Shown here one piece after another: positions 55,079 through 64,000 of a stretch of 64,000 nucleotides of DNA. The stretch is from positions 1,550,001-1,614,000 of the forward strand of contig NZ_CP166850.1 in the NCBI RefSeq assembly GCF_041346945.1, in the 5' to 3' direction. A program made the translations under genes and the position numbers. The notes under the pieces were generated by a model. It made no database searches and was not told the DNA's origin. It saw only the letters and a list, made by a program, of their open reading frames with translations. Source of the stretch: Amycolatopsis sp. cg9. Lineage in GTDB: Bacteria; Actinomycetota; Actinomycetes; Mycobacteriales; Pseudonocardiaceae. Every line of letters starts with the position of its first letter. The stretch's first letter is position 1.

Positions 55079-55396
55079 TCAGGTCAGCGCGGCCGTGCCC
55101 GCCGCGTAGGCGACGGAGGCGGCGAACCGGGTGGCGAGGCGCTTGCCTTCGCCCCAGTCGAACAGGCCGAACTTCAACTGGGTCTGGACGGTGATCGTGG
55201 ACCCGGCCGCCGACGGCGAAACCGTCGCGGTGACGACCTGGCCCCAGCTGAAGAAGGTCATCCCGGTGCGGCAGGTGACGTACCCGCGCTGGGCGTCGTA
55301 GAACGGGCCCTGCCCGCCGATCGCCGTGACCCCGGCGGGGAGCGCGTTCCACAGCACCTCGGGCGGCACCGGGAAACTCTGCTGCACTGTCGTCAT
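55079..55396 (-). CDS. Small START/SRPBCC-like protein
   Basis: A 105-residue soluble protein. The N-terminus (V-P-P-E-V-L-W-N-A-L-P near residue 10) and alternating beta pattern recall polyketide cyclase/SRPBCC-fold proteins, though the family is shorter than usual. Function unknown. It runs with the membrane protein gene just upstream (11 bp). Confidence 0.6.
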   Translation of the reverse strand: MTTVQQSFPVPPEVLWNALPAGVTAIGGQGPFYDAQRGYVTCRTGMTFFSWGQVVTATVSPSAAGSTITVQTQLKFGLFDWGEGKRLATRFAASVAYAAGTAALT

Positions 55397-55407
55397 GGCG
55401 GGCCAAC

Positions 55408-56100
55408 CTACCGGGCCGCGCGAGCGCCGGGCACCGTGTTTTTCCGGTCACGGCGGTGGACGCCGAACTCGCCGACGGCGTAGTGGTCGCCGTCCGGGAG
55501 GCCGATGACGAGGTGCTCCGAAGGCCACCCGGCCAGCCACAGCCGGCGGCGGCCGGCCAGCTCGGCGGCGACGTCGGCGGGGGCCGCGTCCAGGTGGAAC
55601 TTGATCCGCCGGCCATCGGGCAGCACGGCCCAGCCGTCGACCGGCTCCCCGGGCCGCACGTCGAACGCGGCGGCGGCCACCGGCGACCGGCGGCCGTCCA
55701 GGCACCGCGCGATCTCGGCGAGGTCGGAGCGCCACCCCGCCAGGCCCAGCACGACCAGCAGGCTCGGCACCGGGACGAGCACCGGCAGCCAGCCGCCGTC
55801 GAGGACGATGGCCGCCACCTCGGCGGCCACGGCGAGGGCGGCGGCCGTCCAGAGCGTCGCGGTCCGGGCCCGGAGCCGCCACCGCACCCGGGAGCGCCGC
55901 CTCAGCCGGACGCGGCGATCGCGGACCGGGCGGTCCTCGCCGGTCACCCACCACGGCAGCCGGGGGACGAAGACCAGCGCCAGCGTCGCCGCGAAGCCGA
56001 CCGGCAGGCCGATGGCGGTGGTGTCGGTCCAGCCCTCGACGAGGAGGTGCACCGCGGCCACCACCGCGAACCAGGCGAAAAAGTACCAACGAGGCTTCAT
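55408..56100 (-). CDS. Membrane protein of unknown function
   Basis: A 230-residue protein with about four hydrophobic helices (near 5-22, 28-48, 85-105, 108-125), an Arg-rich cytoplasmic loop (R-D-R-R-V-R-L-R-R-R-S-R) at ~60-75, and a soluble C-terminal ~100 residues. No family recognised. ATG at 56098-56100; a GTG three codons upstream is possible. Divergent from serC with 68 bp between. Confidence 0.65.
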   Translation of the reverse strand: MKPRWYFFAWFAVVAAVHLLVEGWTDTTAIGLPVGFAATLALVFVPRLPWWVTGEDRPVRDRRVRLRRRSRVRWRLRARTATLWTAAALAVAAEVAAIVLDGGWLPVLVPVPSLLVVLGLAGWRSDLAEIARCLDGRRSPVAAAAFDVRPGEPVDGWAVLPDGRRIKFHLDAAPADVAAELAGRRRLWLAGWPSEHLVIGLPDGDHYAVGEFGVHRRDRKNTVPGARAAR

Positions 56101-56156
56101 CGATTCCACATGTCGGACACCCGGCCACCTCTGTTAGCAGCCCGATCCCGACCTGA

Positions 56157-58515
<2,359 letters not shown>

Positions 58516-58563
58516 CGCGTCCCCCTCGAACCAGGTCTCCGACCGGCCGAGATTACCGGGCGC

Positions 58564-60093
58564 TCAGCAGCAGCCGCGCACCGGCAACCGCACTGACCTG
58601 GCGTTCGCCGCGGCCGGGCGGCTCGCCGCGGCCTCGGCGTCGGCGAACATCCGGGCCCGCCTGGCCCGGTCGAGCACGCGGCCCGCGGTGACGACGGTGT
58701 CGATCCGCCGGACCGCGCGGATGTCGGCGAGCGGGTCGGCGTCCAGCAGCACCAGGTCGGCGGCCTTGCCGGGGCTGATCGTCCCCATGGTGTCCGCCCG
58801 GCCGAGGAACGCGGCCGCGTCGCGGGTCACGGTCTGCAGCGCCCGCCTCGGCGTGAGCCCGGCCTCGACCAGGAAGTCCAGCTCGTCGTGCAGGCTGAAG
58901 CCGGGGAAGACGTACGGGTTCTGGCAGTCGGTCCCGCCGAGCAGCCCGACGCCGGCGCGGTACGCCTCCCCGGTGAGCCGCAGCTGCGCCTGGAAGTACT
59001 CCTCCTGCTGGGCGATCTGCTCCGGCGTGACCGGCGTGAAGAGCGTGAGCCGGTCGGCCCAGTAGTCGCGGATCTCCTGCGAGACGTACTTGAGCCGCGG
59101 GTCGTGCGCGTAGGTGTCGGCGGGCTTCGAAATGACGCGGTTGACCGCGAACGTCGGGGTCAGCCGGCTGCCGAGCGCCTTCAGCCCGGCGAAGTGGCGC
59201 TCGGCCGTGACCGGGTCGTAGGCCTGGGCGGCCTGCCGGTCGAGTTCGCGGGCGAGGTTGAAGAAGTCGCGCGGGGCCTTCGGGTCGAACGGCTTGGCGT
59301 CGAGACGGGCGAAGAACTCGTCGCGGCGGCCCGAGGTCGCGATCGGCAGCCCGAAGGAGTGCTCGAAGCTGCGCTGTCCGTAGCGGGCGGCTTCCAGCTG
59401 CCCCATCCGGTACGGCCAGTGCCCGGCGAAGGTGAGGCCGAGCCGGTCGCACTCGTCGGCGATCGCGGTGAAGCACTCCCGGGGCAGGTAGAAGTACACC
59501 TTGACGAAGTCCGCGCCCTGGGCCGCGGCGGTCCGGACCGCCGCGCGCGCCTCCTCGGCGTTCGCGACCTGGGTGATCGGCGGGCCGAGCAGGGAGACCG
59601 GCCCGTCGATGATCGCGCTGGCCAGCACGACCCGCGGGCCGAGCAGCTCGCCGCGGACGATCTTGTCGCGGGTGGCGCGGTTCTCGGCGTAGCCCTGCAT
59701 CTCCCGGATCCCGGTGACGCCGTTGGCCAGGAACAGCGGCGGCCACACCCCTTCCATCTCGATGCCGTGGGCGTGCATGTCCCAGAGCCCGGGCACGAGG
59801 AAGCGGCCACGGCCGTCGATCACCCGGGCGGACCCGCGAAGCGGCACTTCGGCGGCCGGCCCGACCCAGGCGATCCGGTCCCCGACCAGCACGACCGCGG
59901 AGTTCGGCCGGGCGGGCCCGTCGGTGCCGTCGACGACGGTCGCCCCGCTCACCACGACGACGTCGGTACCGGCCGCGGCGGCCTCCCGCGCGAACACCGC
60001 GGGTGCGATCCCGGCGGCGGCCAGCCCCGCGCCCGCCGTGGCCAGCCACCGCAGGAAGTCCCGCCGGTTCGCCTCGACTCGCACCAAGCCCAC
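58564..60093 (-). CDS. Tat-exported amidohydrolase
   Basis: A 509-residue secreted metal-dependent amidohydrolase. N-terminal twin-arginine motif N-R-R-D-F-L-R-W-L-A-T-A-G with a hydrophobic stretch and A-F/A-R-E-A-A-A cleavage region near residue 35. Metal ligands: W-D-M-H-A-H (~107), F-A-G-H-W-P-Y (~222), S-F-E-H-S (~243), catalytic Asp in G-G-T-D-C-Q-N (~396). C-terminal beta-sandwich G-K-A-A-D-L-V-L-L-D-A-D-P is typical. Substrate unknown, possibly a peptide-like or cyclic amide compound outside the cell. GTG start at 60091-60093. Confidence 0.85.
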   Translation of the reverse strand: MGLVRVEANRRDFLRWLATAGAGLAAAGIAPAVFAREAAAAGTDVVVVSGATVVDGTDGPARPNSAVVLVGDRIAWVGPAAEVPLRGSARVIDGRGRFLVPGLWDMHAHGIEMEGVWPPLFLANGVTGIREMQGYAENRATRDKIVRGELLGPRVVLASAIIDGPVSLLGPPITQVANAEEARAAVRTAAAQGADFVKVYFYLPRECFTAIADECDRLGLTFAGHWPYRMGQLEAARYGQRSFEHSFGLPIATSGRRDEFFARLDAKPFDPKAPRDFFNLARELDRQAAQAYDPVTAERHFAGLKALGSRLTPTFAVNRVISKPADTYAHDPRLKYVSQEIRDYWADRLTLFTPVTPEQIAQQEEYFQAQLRLTGEAYRAGVGLLGGTDCQNPYVFPGFSLHDELDFLVEAGLTPRRALQTVTRDAAAFLGRADTMGTISPGKAADLVLLDADPLADIRAVRRIDTVVTAGRVLDRARRARMFADAEAAASRPAAANARSVRLPVRGCC

Positions 60094-60220
60094 CCGCCCC
60101 TTCGATCACGACCCCGGTGCCCATTCAACGCGGGCGCGATCGAGCGCGAAATCTTCCAACGTGCTGAATGCCGGGCAGCGTGTAACCCGCCACCCGGCAT
60201 CCGTGTCACCGCACCCCGGG

Positions 60221-61489
60221 TCAGGCCAGCGCCTGCGTGGGCGGCAGCCGGGCCGCCCGCACCGCCGGGTACGCCCCCGCCACGGCCCCCACCAGCGCCG
60301 CGACCCCGACCCCACCGGCCAGTGCCCCCACCGGCAGCACCGCCGGCCACCCCTGGCTCAGCGCGTACCCCGCCGTCACCAGCACCCCGGCCAGCACCCC
60401 CGCCAGGCCGCCCAGCCCGGACAGCAGCACCGACTCGGCCAGGAACTGCCCGCGGACCTGCCGCTTCGTCGCGCCGAGCGCGCGGCGGAGACCGATCTCG
60501 CGGCGCCGCTCCAGCACCGAGATCACCATCGTGTTCGCCACCCCGACGCCGCCGACGAGCAGCGCGACCCCGCCGAGCCCGAGGAACAGCGCGCTGTACG
60601 TCGTGTCCGTGAGCTTCTGCGCGGCGAGCGCGTCCGACGGGCGGCGCACCTCGACCTCGTTGGGCGCCTGCGGGTTCAGCGTCGCCGCCAGCACCGACCG
60701 CACACTGTCCACTTGGGACTCTTCGGCGCGGACGTACACCGTGGACGGGTGGCCGTCGAAGCCGAGCAGCCGCTTCGCGACGTCCCAGCCGACCAGCGCC
60801 GACCGCTCGATCTCCGGTGCCAGCGGCATCGGCGCCAGTATCCCGGCCACGGTGAACCACTGCGTCCCGATCAGCACCTGCGGCGGGCGGGCCGGGTCAC
60901 AGCTGTCGTTCGGGGGCTCCGGGTGGCGGAGTCCCCGGCCTGGGGCGGAGCCCCGGATGCCACAGTGGTCGATGCCGAGCCGGGCCGCGGCCTGGGAGCC
61001 GAGCACCACCACCGGGTAGTCCTGGTTGGCCGCTGCCAGGAACGCGCCCACGCGGACCTTGCCGCCGAGCACGGCCAGCAGGTCCGGCCGCGCCGCGTAC
61101 ACGGCCAGCCCGGAGGAGTCGTTCGGCGCGATCTTGTCGCTGCGCCGCACGTTCGCCGACGTCGTCCCGGTGCCGCTGACCGCCTGCACCGGGCCGATCC
61201 GCTTGGCCATCGGGACGGCGTCGTCCGGCAGCGTCGCGGTGTCCCCGAACAGCGTCTGCCCCGGCCCGGCGGTGAGCAGGTTCGTGCCGAGCGCGGCCAG
61301 CCGGTCGTGCAGCGCCTGCGCGCCGGACGCCGGGATCGCCAGCACCGCGACCATCGCGGCGACGCCGATCGCGATGCCCAGCGCGGAAAGCACCGCGCGC
61401 ACCGGCCGCGTGCGCATGCCGTGCGCCCCGAGCGCCACGACGTCCGGCGTCTTGAGCCGGGCCGGTTCCGGCAGCGTCACCAGCGTCAT
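60221..61489 (-). CDS. MacB-type ABC permease with an embedded repeat
   Basis: A 422-residue FtsX/MacB-fold permease: N-terminal helix (~35-55), large extracytoplasmic domain, then three C-terminal helices (~283-305, ~337-358, ~380-402) and the conserved [14 protein letters not shown] (~318-331). An unusual insertion of about 22 residues (~188-210) rich in Gly/Arg/Pro is encoded by a REP-like palindromic repeat at 60898-60959 and lies in the extracytoplasmic domain. Last gene of the lipoprotein-adaptor-ATPase-permease operon. Confidence 0.88.
   Translation of the reverse strand: MTLVTLPEPARLKTPDVVALGAHGMRTRPVRAVLSALGIAIGVAAMVAVLAIPASGAQALHDRLAALGTNLLTAGPGQTLFGDTATLPDDAVPMAKRIGPVQAVSGTGTTSANVRRSDKIAPNDSSGLAVYAARPDLLAVLGGKVRVGAFLAAANQDYPVVVLGSQAAARLGIDHCGIRGSAPGRGLRHPEPPNDSCDPARPPQVLIGTQWFTVAGILAPMPLAPEIERSALVGWDVAKRLLGFDGHPSTVYVRAEESQVDSVRSVLAATLNPQAPNEVEVRRPSDALAAQKLTDTTYSALFLGLGGVALLVGGVGVANTMVISVLERRREIGLRRALGATKRQVRGQFLAESVLLSGLGGLAGVLAGVLVTAGYALSQGWPAVLPVGALAGGVGVAALVGAVAGAYPAVRAARLPPTQALA
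60898..60959. repeat. REP-like GC-rich palindrome inside a coding region
   Basis: GGGGCTCC (60913-60920) pairs with GGAGCCCC (60947-60954), with inner GGAGTCCCC/GGGGCGG complements. Such GGGGCTCCGCCCC-type palindromes are normally intergenic in actinomycetes. This one is in frame within the permease gene. Confidence 0.65.
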
Positions 61490-62172
61490 CGCGCACCCAC
61501 CAGGCCGGTGTCCAGCCGCAGGTGCCCGTCGAGCAGCTCGATCCGGCGCGGCATGCCGGCGGCGATCTCCCGGTCGTGGGTGATCACGACGATCGTGGTG
61601 CCCTCCGCCGACAGCTCCCCCAGCAGCGCCAGCACGGACGCGCCGGTGCCGGTGTCGAGGTTGCCGGTCGGCTCGTCGGCCAGCAGGATCGACGGCTCGT
61701 TGACCACCGCCCGCGCGATCGCGACGCGCTGGCGTTCCCCGCCCGACAGCTCGCCGGGCCGGTGCCACGCCCGGTGCCCCAGCTTGACGCGGTCGAGCGC
61801 GACCAGCGCCCGCTCGCGCCGCCGCCGTCGCGGCACCCCGGCGTAGAGCAGGCCGGTGCACACGTTGTCCACCGCACTCATCCCTTCGTCGAGGAAGAAC
61901 TGCTGGAACACGAACCCGATCCAGCGCGACCGCAGCGCGGAGACCTTGCGGTCCGGCAGCGCGGCGACGTCGTGGCCGTGCAGCTCGATCCGCCCCGACG
62001 ACGGCCGGTCGAGAGTGCCCATCAGGTGCAGCAGCGTCGACTTGCCGGACCCGGACGGGCCGACGATCGCGACCATTTCGCCGTCCTCGAGCGACAGCGA
62101 GACGCCGTCGAGCGCGGCGACGCCGCCGGGGTAGGTGCGCGTGACCTCGTGCAAGCGCAGCACGGGTGTCAC
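61486..62172 (-). CDS. MacB-type ABC ATP-binding protein
   Basis: A 228-residue LolD/MacB-type ATPase. Walker [12 protein letters not shown] (~39), Q-loop F-V-F-Q-Q-F-F (~84), signature [14 protein letters not shown] (~140-153), Walker [13 protein letters not shown] (~161), H-loop T-H-D. GTG start by GTGA overlap with the adaptor; ATGA overlap with the permease. Confidence 0.9.
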   Translation of the reverse strand: MTPVLRLHEVTRTYPGGVAALDGVSLSLEDGEMVAIVGPSGSGKSTLLHLMGTLDRPSSGRIELHGHDVAALPDRKVSALRSRWIGFVFQQFFLDEGMSAVDNVCTGLLYAGVPRRRRRERALVALDRVKLGHRAWHRPGELSGGERQRVAIARAVVNEPSILLADEPTGNLDTGTGASVLALLGELSAEGTTIVVITHDREIAAGMPRRIELLDGHLRLDTGLVGAR

Positions 62173-63263
62173 GACGTCGTCACCACCCGCAGGCCCGCGG
62201 TCAGGCCGTCGCCGGTGACCTCGACCTTGCCACCGCTGAACAGTCCGGTTTGGACAGCCACCAGCCGGCGCTTCCCGTTCTCGTCGACCTCGACCGCGTA
62301 CCCGCCTTCGGCGAGCGCGAGCAGCGCGCCGACCGGGACCGCCAGCACGCCCCGGTGGACGTCCTTGGTGAACCGGACGCTCGCCGGCGACGAGTCGAGC
62401 GTGCCGCCCGCGGCCGGATCGTCGAGCCGGACGGCCACGGTGATCGTGGGCTTGCCGTCGTTGTTGCCCGCCGCGTCCTTGCCCTCGACGGCGGACCGGC
62501 CGACGTCGGTGATCGTCCCCGGTGTCGTCTTGCCGTTGATCGTCACGGACGCCTTCGCGCCCTGCTGGGCGAGGTCCTGCTTGGCCGCCTCGAGCTTCAC
62601 CTGCACCGACCGGACGGTCCCGGTCGTCTTGAGCACCTCGCCCTGGGCCGGCGAGCCGGGCTTGGCGGCGAGCGACGACACCCGGACCTCGCCCGCCGCG
62701 AGCACGACGTCGCCCTGGCCGAACGCGCCGGTCTGCTCGAGGCCGAGGGACTTCTGCCACTTCTTCAGCGCGGCCGCCGTCGCCGAGGTGAACTTCTTGT
62801 CCGGCGTGCCGAAGCCGCCGAAGCCGCACGCCTTGAGGTTCTCCTCCAGCTGCTTGACGTCGGCGCCGTCCTCCGCGCCGGCGGCGAGGTCGCGGTAGAA
62901 CGGGAGCGTGCCGTAGAACAGCGGCACCGGCTTGGCGTCCACTCCGTACACCGCCTGGCAGCGGGTGATCTTGGCGCCGGCCGCGGGCAGCGACGTGATC
63001 GTGCCGGGCTTGCGGCCCTGGACGGTCTCCTCGTCGCCGTAGCCGAGGGTGCCGTCGGCTTCCTCCTCTTCACTGAGGTCGGTCTTGACGACCTCGGCGG
63101 TCTCCACCGGCGGCGGCGCGGCCTCCTTGACCGGCGTCGCGCTCGACACCCGGGTCAGGACCACGACGGAGCCGGTGCCCAGCACGACGACGAGGACCGC
63201 GGCCGCGACGAACCAGCGGGTCCGGCCGCGACGACGCGGCTTGAGTTCGGTCACGTGGGTCAT
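62169..63263 (-). CDS. Periplasmic-adaptor-like protein (HlyD/MacA-like) with peptidoglycan-binding domain
   Basis: A 364-residue single-pass protein: membrane helix at ~17-37, acidic linker with E-E-E-E-A-D (~67), a lipoyl/beta region, a peptidoglycan-binding-like domain (~133-172, D-V-K-Q-L-E-E-N-L... and W-Q-K-S-L-G), then beta domains. It connects the MacB-type pump to the cell wall in this gram-positive host. ATGA overlap with the upstream lipoprotein gene. Confidence 0.85.
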   Translation of the reverse strand: MTHVTELKPRRRGRTRWFVAAAVLVVVLGTGSVVVLTRVSSATPVKEAAPPPVETAEVVKTDLSEEEEADGTLGYGDEETVQGRKPGTITSLPAAGAKITRCQAVYGVDAKPVPLFYGTLPFYRDLAAGAEDGADVKQLEENLKACGFGGFGTPDKKFTSATAAALKKWQKSLGLEQTGAFGQGDVVLAAGEVRVSSLAAKPGSPAQGEVLKTTGTVRSVQVKLEAAKQDLAQQGAKASVTINGKTTPGTITDVGRSAVEGKDAAGNNDGKPTITVAVRLDDPAAGGTLDSSPASVRFTKDVHRGVLAVPVGALLALAEGGYAVEVDENGKRRLVAVQTGLFSGGKVEVTGDGLTAGLRVVTTS

Positions 63264-63799
63264 CCCGCCGGTGCCGCCTTCACGCTCATGCCGAGCCCGC
63301 ACGCCTTCGCGGCCTCTTCGAACTTCTTCGGGTCGTCGCCCGGCCCGCCGATCCGCGCCGTCCCCTTGCCGCTCGGGTCCGGGTCGGGCATGTCGATGCC
63401 GTGGTCGCGCATGCACTTGGCGTCCTTGCGCATCTTGTCCAGCTCCTCGGCGCTCGGCGGCTTCATCTCGCCGCCGTTGGGCATGAGGTGCCGGCACGCC
63501 TTCTGCGCGGCTTCGATCTTCGAGACGTCGGCGCCGTCGCCGCCCAGGGTGATCGCCATGCCGCCGCCGTCGCCGGCCGGCTTGGGGTCGGGCATGTCGA
63601 CGCCGTGCTCGCGCATGCACTTGGCGAAGTCGCGCATCTTGTCTTCGTCGCTCTTGCCGCTGTTGTCGGCCGCCGTGGGCCCGCCCGACTTCGGCGGCGT
63701 CGAGATCGAAGCCACCTTCGACCCGTCGTCCCCCTGGCCGCCGCAGCCCGCGAGCAGCAGCGCCGCCCCGATCGCCGCGACGACGATCCGTGTCCGCAT
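63260..63799 (-). CDS. Lipoprotein with duplicated CMxxHGxDMPDP motif
   Basis: A 179-residue lipoprotein: signal with lipobox L-L-A-G-C (Cys ~19). The mature part contains two similar units: F-A-K-C-M-R-E-H-G-V-D-M-P-D-P (~58-72) and D-A-K-C-M-R-D-H-G-I-D-M-P-D-P (~126-140), each followed by a K-A-C further on, suggesting paired Cys/His-containing repeats that might bind a metal or form disulfides. First gene of the MacB-type operon; such proteins commonly accompany this pump in actinobacteria. Exact role unknown. Confidence 0.83.
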   Translation of the reverse strand: MRTRIVVAAIGAALLLAGCGGQGDDGSKVASISTPPKSGGPTAADNSGKSDEDKMRDFAKCMREHGVDMPDPKPAGDGGGMAITLGGDGADVSKIEAAQKACRHLMPNGGEMKPPSAEELDKMRKDAKCMRDHGIDMPDPDPSGKGTARIGGPGDDPKKFEEAAKACGLGMSVKAAPAG

Positions 63800-63861
63800 C
63801 GGCTCGCTCCTTTCGTTGTCGGTCGGGTGCCAGGTCTACGGATCGGGGGATTCGGGCGCGC

Positions 63862-63890
63862 TAAGCGACGTCGCTTATGCGGTCCTTATG
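63862..63890. promoter_or_regulatory. 16-bp perfect palindrome plus direct repeats in the divergent promoter
   Basis: TAAGCGACGTCGCTTA (63862-63877) is a perfect palindrome. CTTATG occurs at 63874-63879 and 63885-63890, an 11-bp period typical of OmpR-type direct-repeat sites. It lies between the MacB operon start (63799) and the response regulator start (63914). Confidence 0.55.
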
Positions 63891-63913
63891 GCCTCCCTGC
63901 GCAGACTGGGCCG

Positions 63914-64000
63914 GTGCGGGTGCTGGTGGTGGAGGACGAGCGGCTCTTGGCCGACTCGGTCGCGGAGGGGCTGCGGCGGTTTTCGATGGCCGTCGACGTC
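63914..64000 (+). CDS. OmpR-family response regulator, N-terminal part (cut by window end)
   Basis: The first 29 residues are present: M-R-V-L-V-V-E-D-E-R-L-L-A-D-S-V-A-E-G-L, the standard start of an OmpR/PhoB receiver with the acidic pocket E-D. GTG start at 63914. Divergent from the MacB-type operon, which it probably regulates together with a histidine kinase beyond the window. Confidence 0.8.
   Translation, partial: MRVLVVEDERLLADSVAEGLRRFSMAVDV

Overview
This is a very GC-rich chromosomal window (GTG and TTG starts, ATGA/GTGA gene overlaps, many TetR regulators, a mycothiol-dependent formaldehyde dehydrogenase, an actinobacterial IHF). It comes from a filamentous actinomycete, most likely of the Pseudonocardiaceae and probably Amycolatopsis or a close relative. 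The genus is inferred from protein style and from intergenic palindromes I associate with that group; no search was run. No rRNA, tRNA, CRISPR array, prophage or complete insertion sequence was seen.

Layout. 0-4 kb: the end of a phosphopantetheinyl transferase and an isochorismate synthase (possible edge of a catecholate siderophore locus), a small IHF-like protein and an acyl-CoA ligase. 4-7 kb: a sugar-type ABC importer without its own ATPase. 7-12 kb: TetR with two tetO-like operators facing a small membrane protein, a Tat-exported phosphoesterase, a hotdog thioesterase and a secreted C39-like peptidase. 12-19 kb: an ECF41-type sigma factor divergent from a CxxC carboxymuconolactone-decarboxylase-like protein, mycothiol formaldehyde dehydrogenase, and an ether-lipid-like group (AGPS-type FAD oxidase, TetR, GlpD). 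19-25 kb: an ABC exporter pair, an acetyltransferase, photolyase, citrate synthase and a PfkB kinase. 25-31 kb: TetR/acyl-CoA dehydrogenase, two tandem Uma2 genes (one internally deleted), an amidohydrolase, an acetyltransferase and an aldose epimerase. 31-41 kb: TetR with two tandem metallo-beta-lactamase-fold hydrolases, lipoproteins, an MFS exporter, PdxH, an NCS1 permease with a cysteine-rich tail, TetR and a secreted lipase. 41-50 kb: a complete urease operon (ureABCFGD), a second citrate synthase, and an EphD-like hydrolase/SDR fusion coupled to its TetR. 50-54 kb: ABC exporter plus two-component system. 54-64 kb: beta-lactamase-like hydrolase, SerC, a GT87 glycosyltransferase, a Tat amidohydrolase, and a MacB-type lipoprotein/adaptor/ATPase/permease operon divergent from an OmpR-type regulator cut by the window end.

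How genes work together. Most units are short operons with a dedicated regulator. Nitrogen use is one theme: urease and the NCS1 permease both have GTNAC/GAAAC-like half-sites upstream. Lipid metabolism is another (acyl-CoA ligase, acyl-CoA dehydrogenase, AGPS/GlpD, EphD-like fusion, lipase).

Non-coding structure may be the most novel part. (1) A 93-95 bp element with terminal inverted repeats occurs twice, each time just upstream of a gene start, and its stem changes in a compensatory way between copies. (2) A motif, GTCCNNWGTGGAC, recurs about 16 times inside coding regions and brings in codons otherwise rare here. (3) Long perfect palindromes close most operons, several containing the stop codon itself. 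(4) A REP-like repeat sits in frame inside the MacB-type permease gene.
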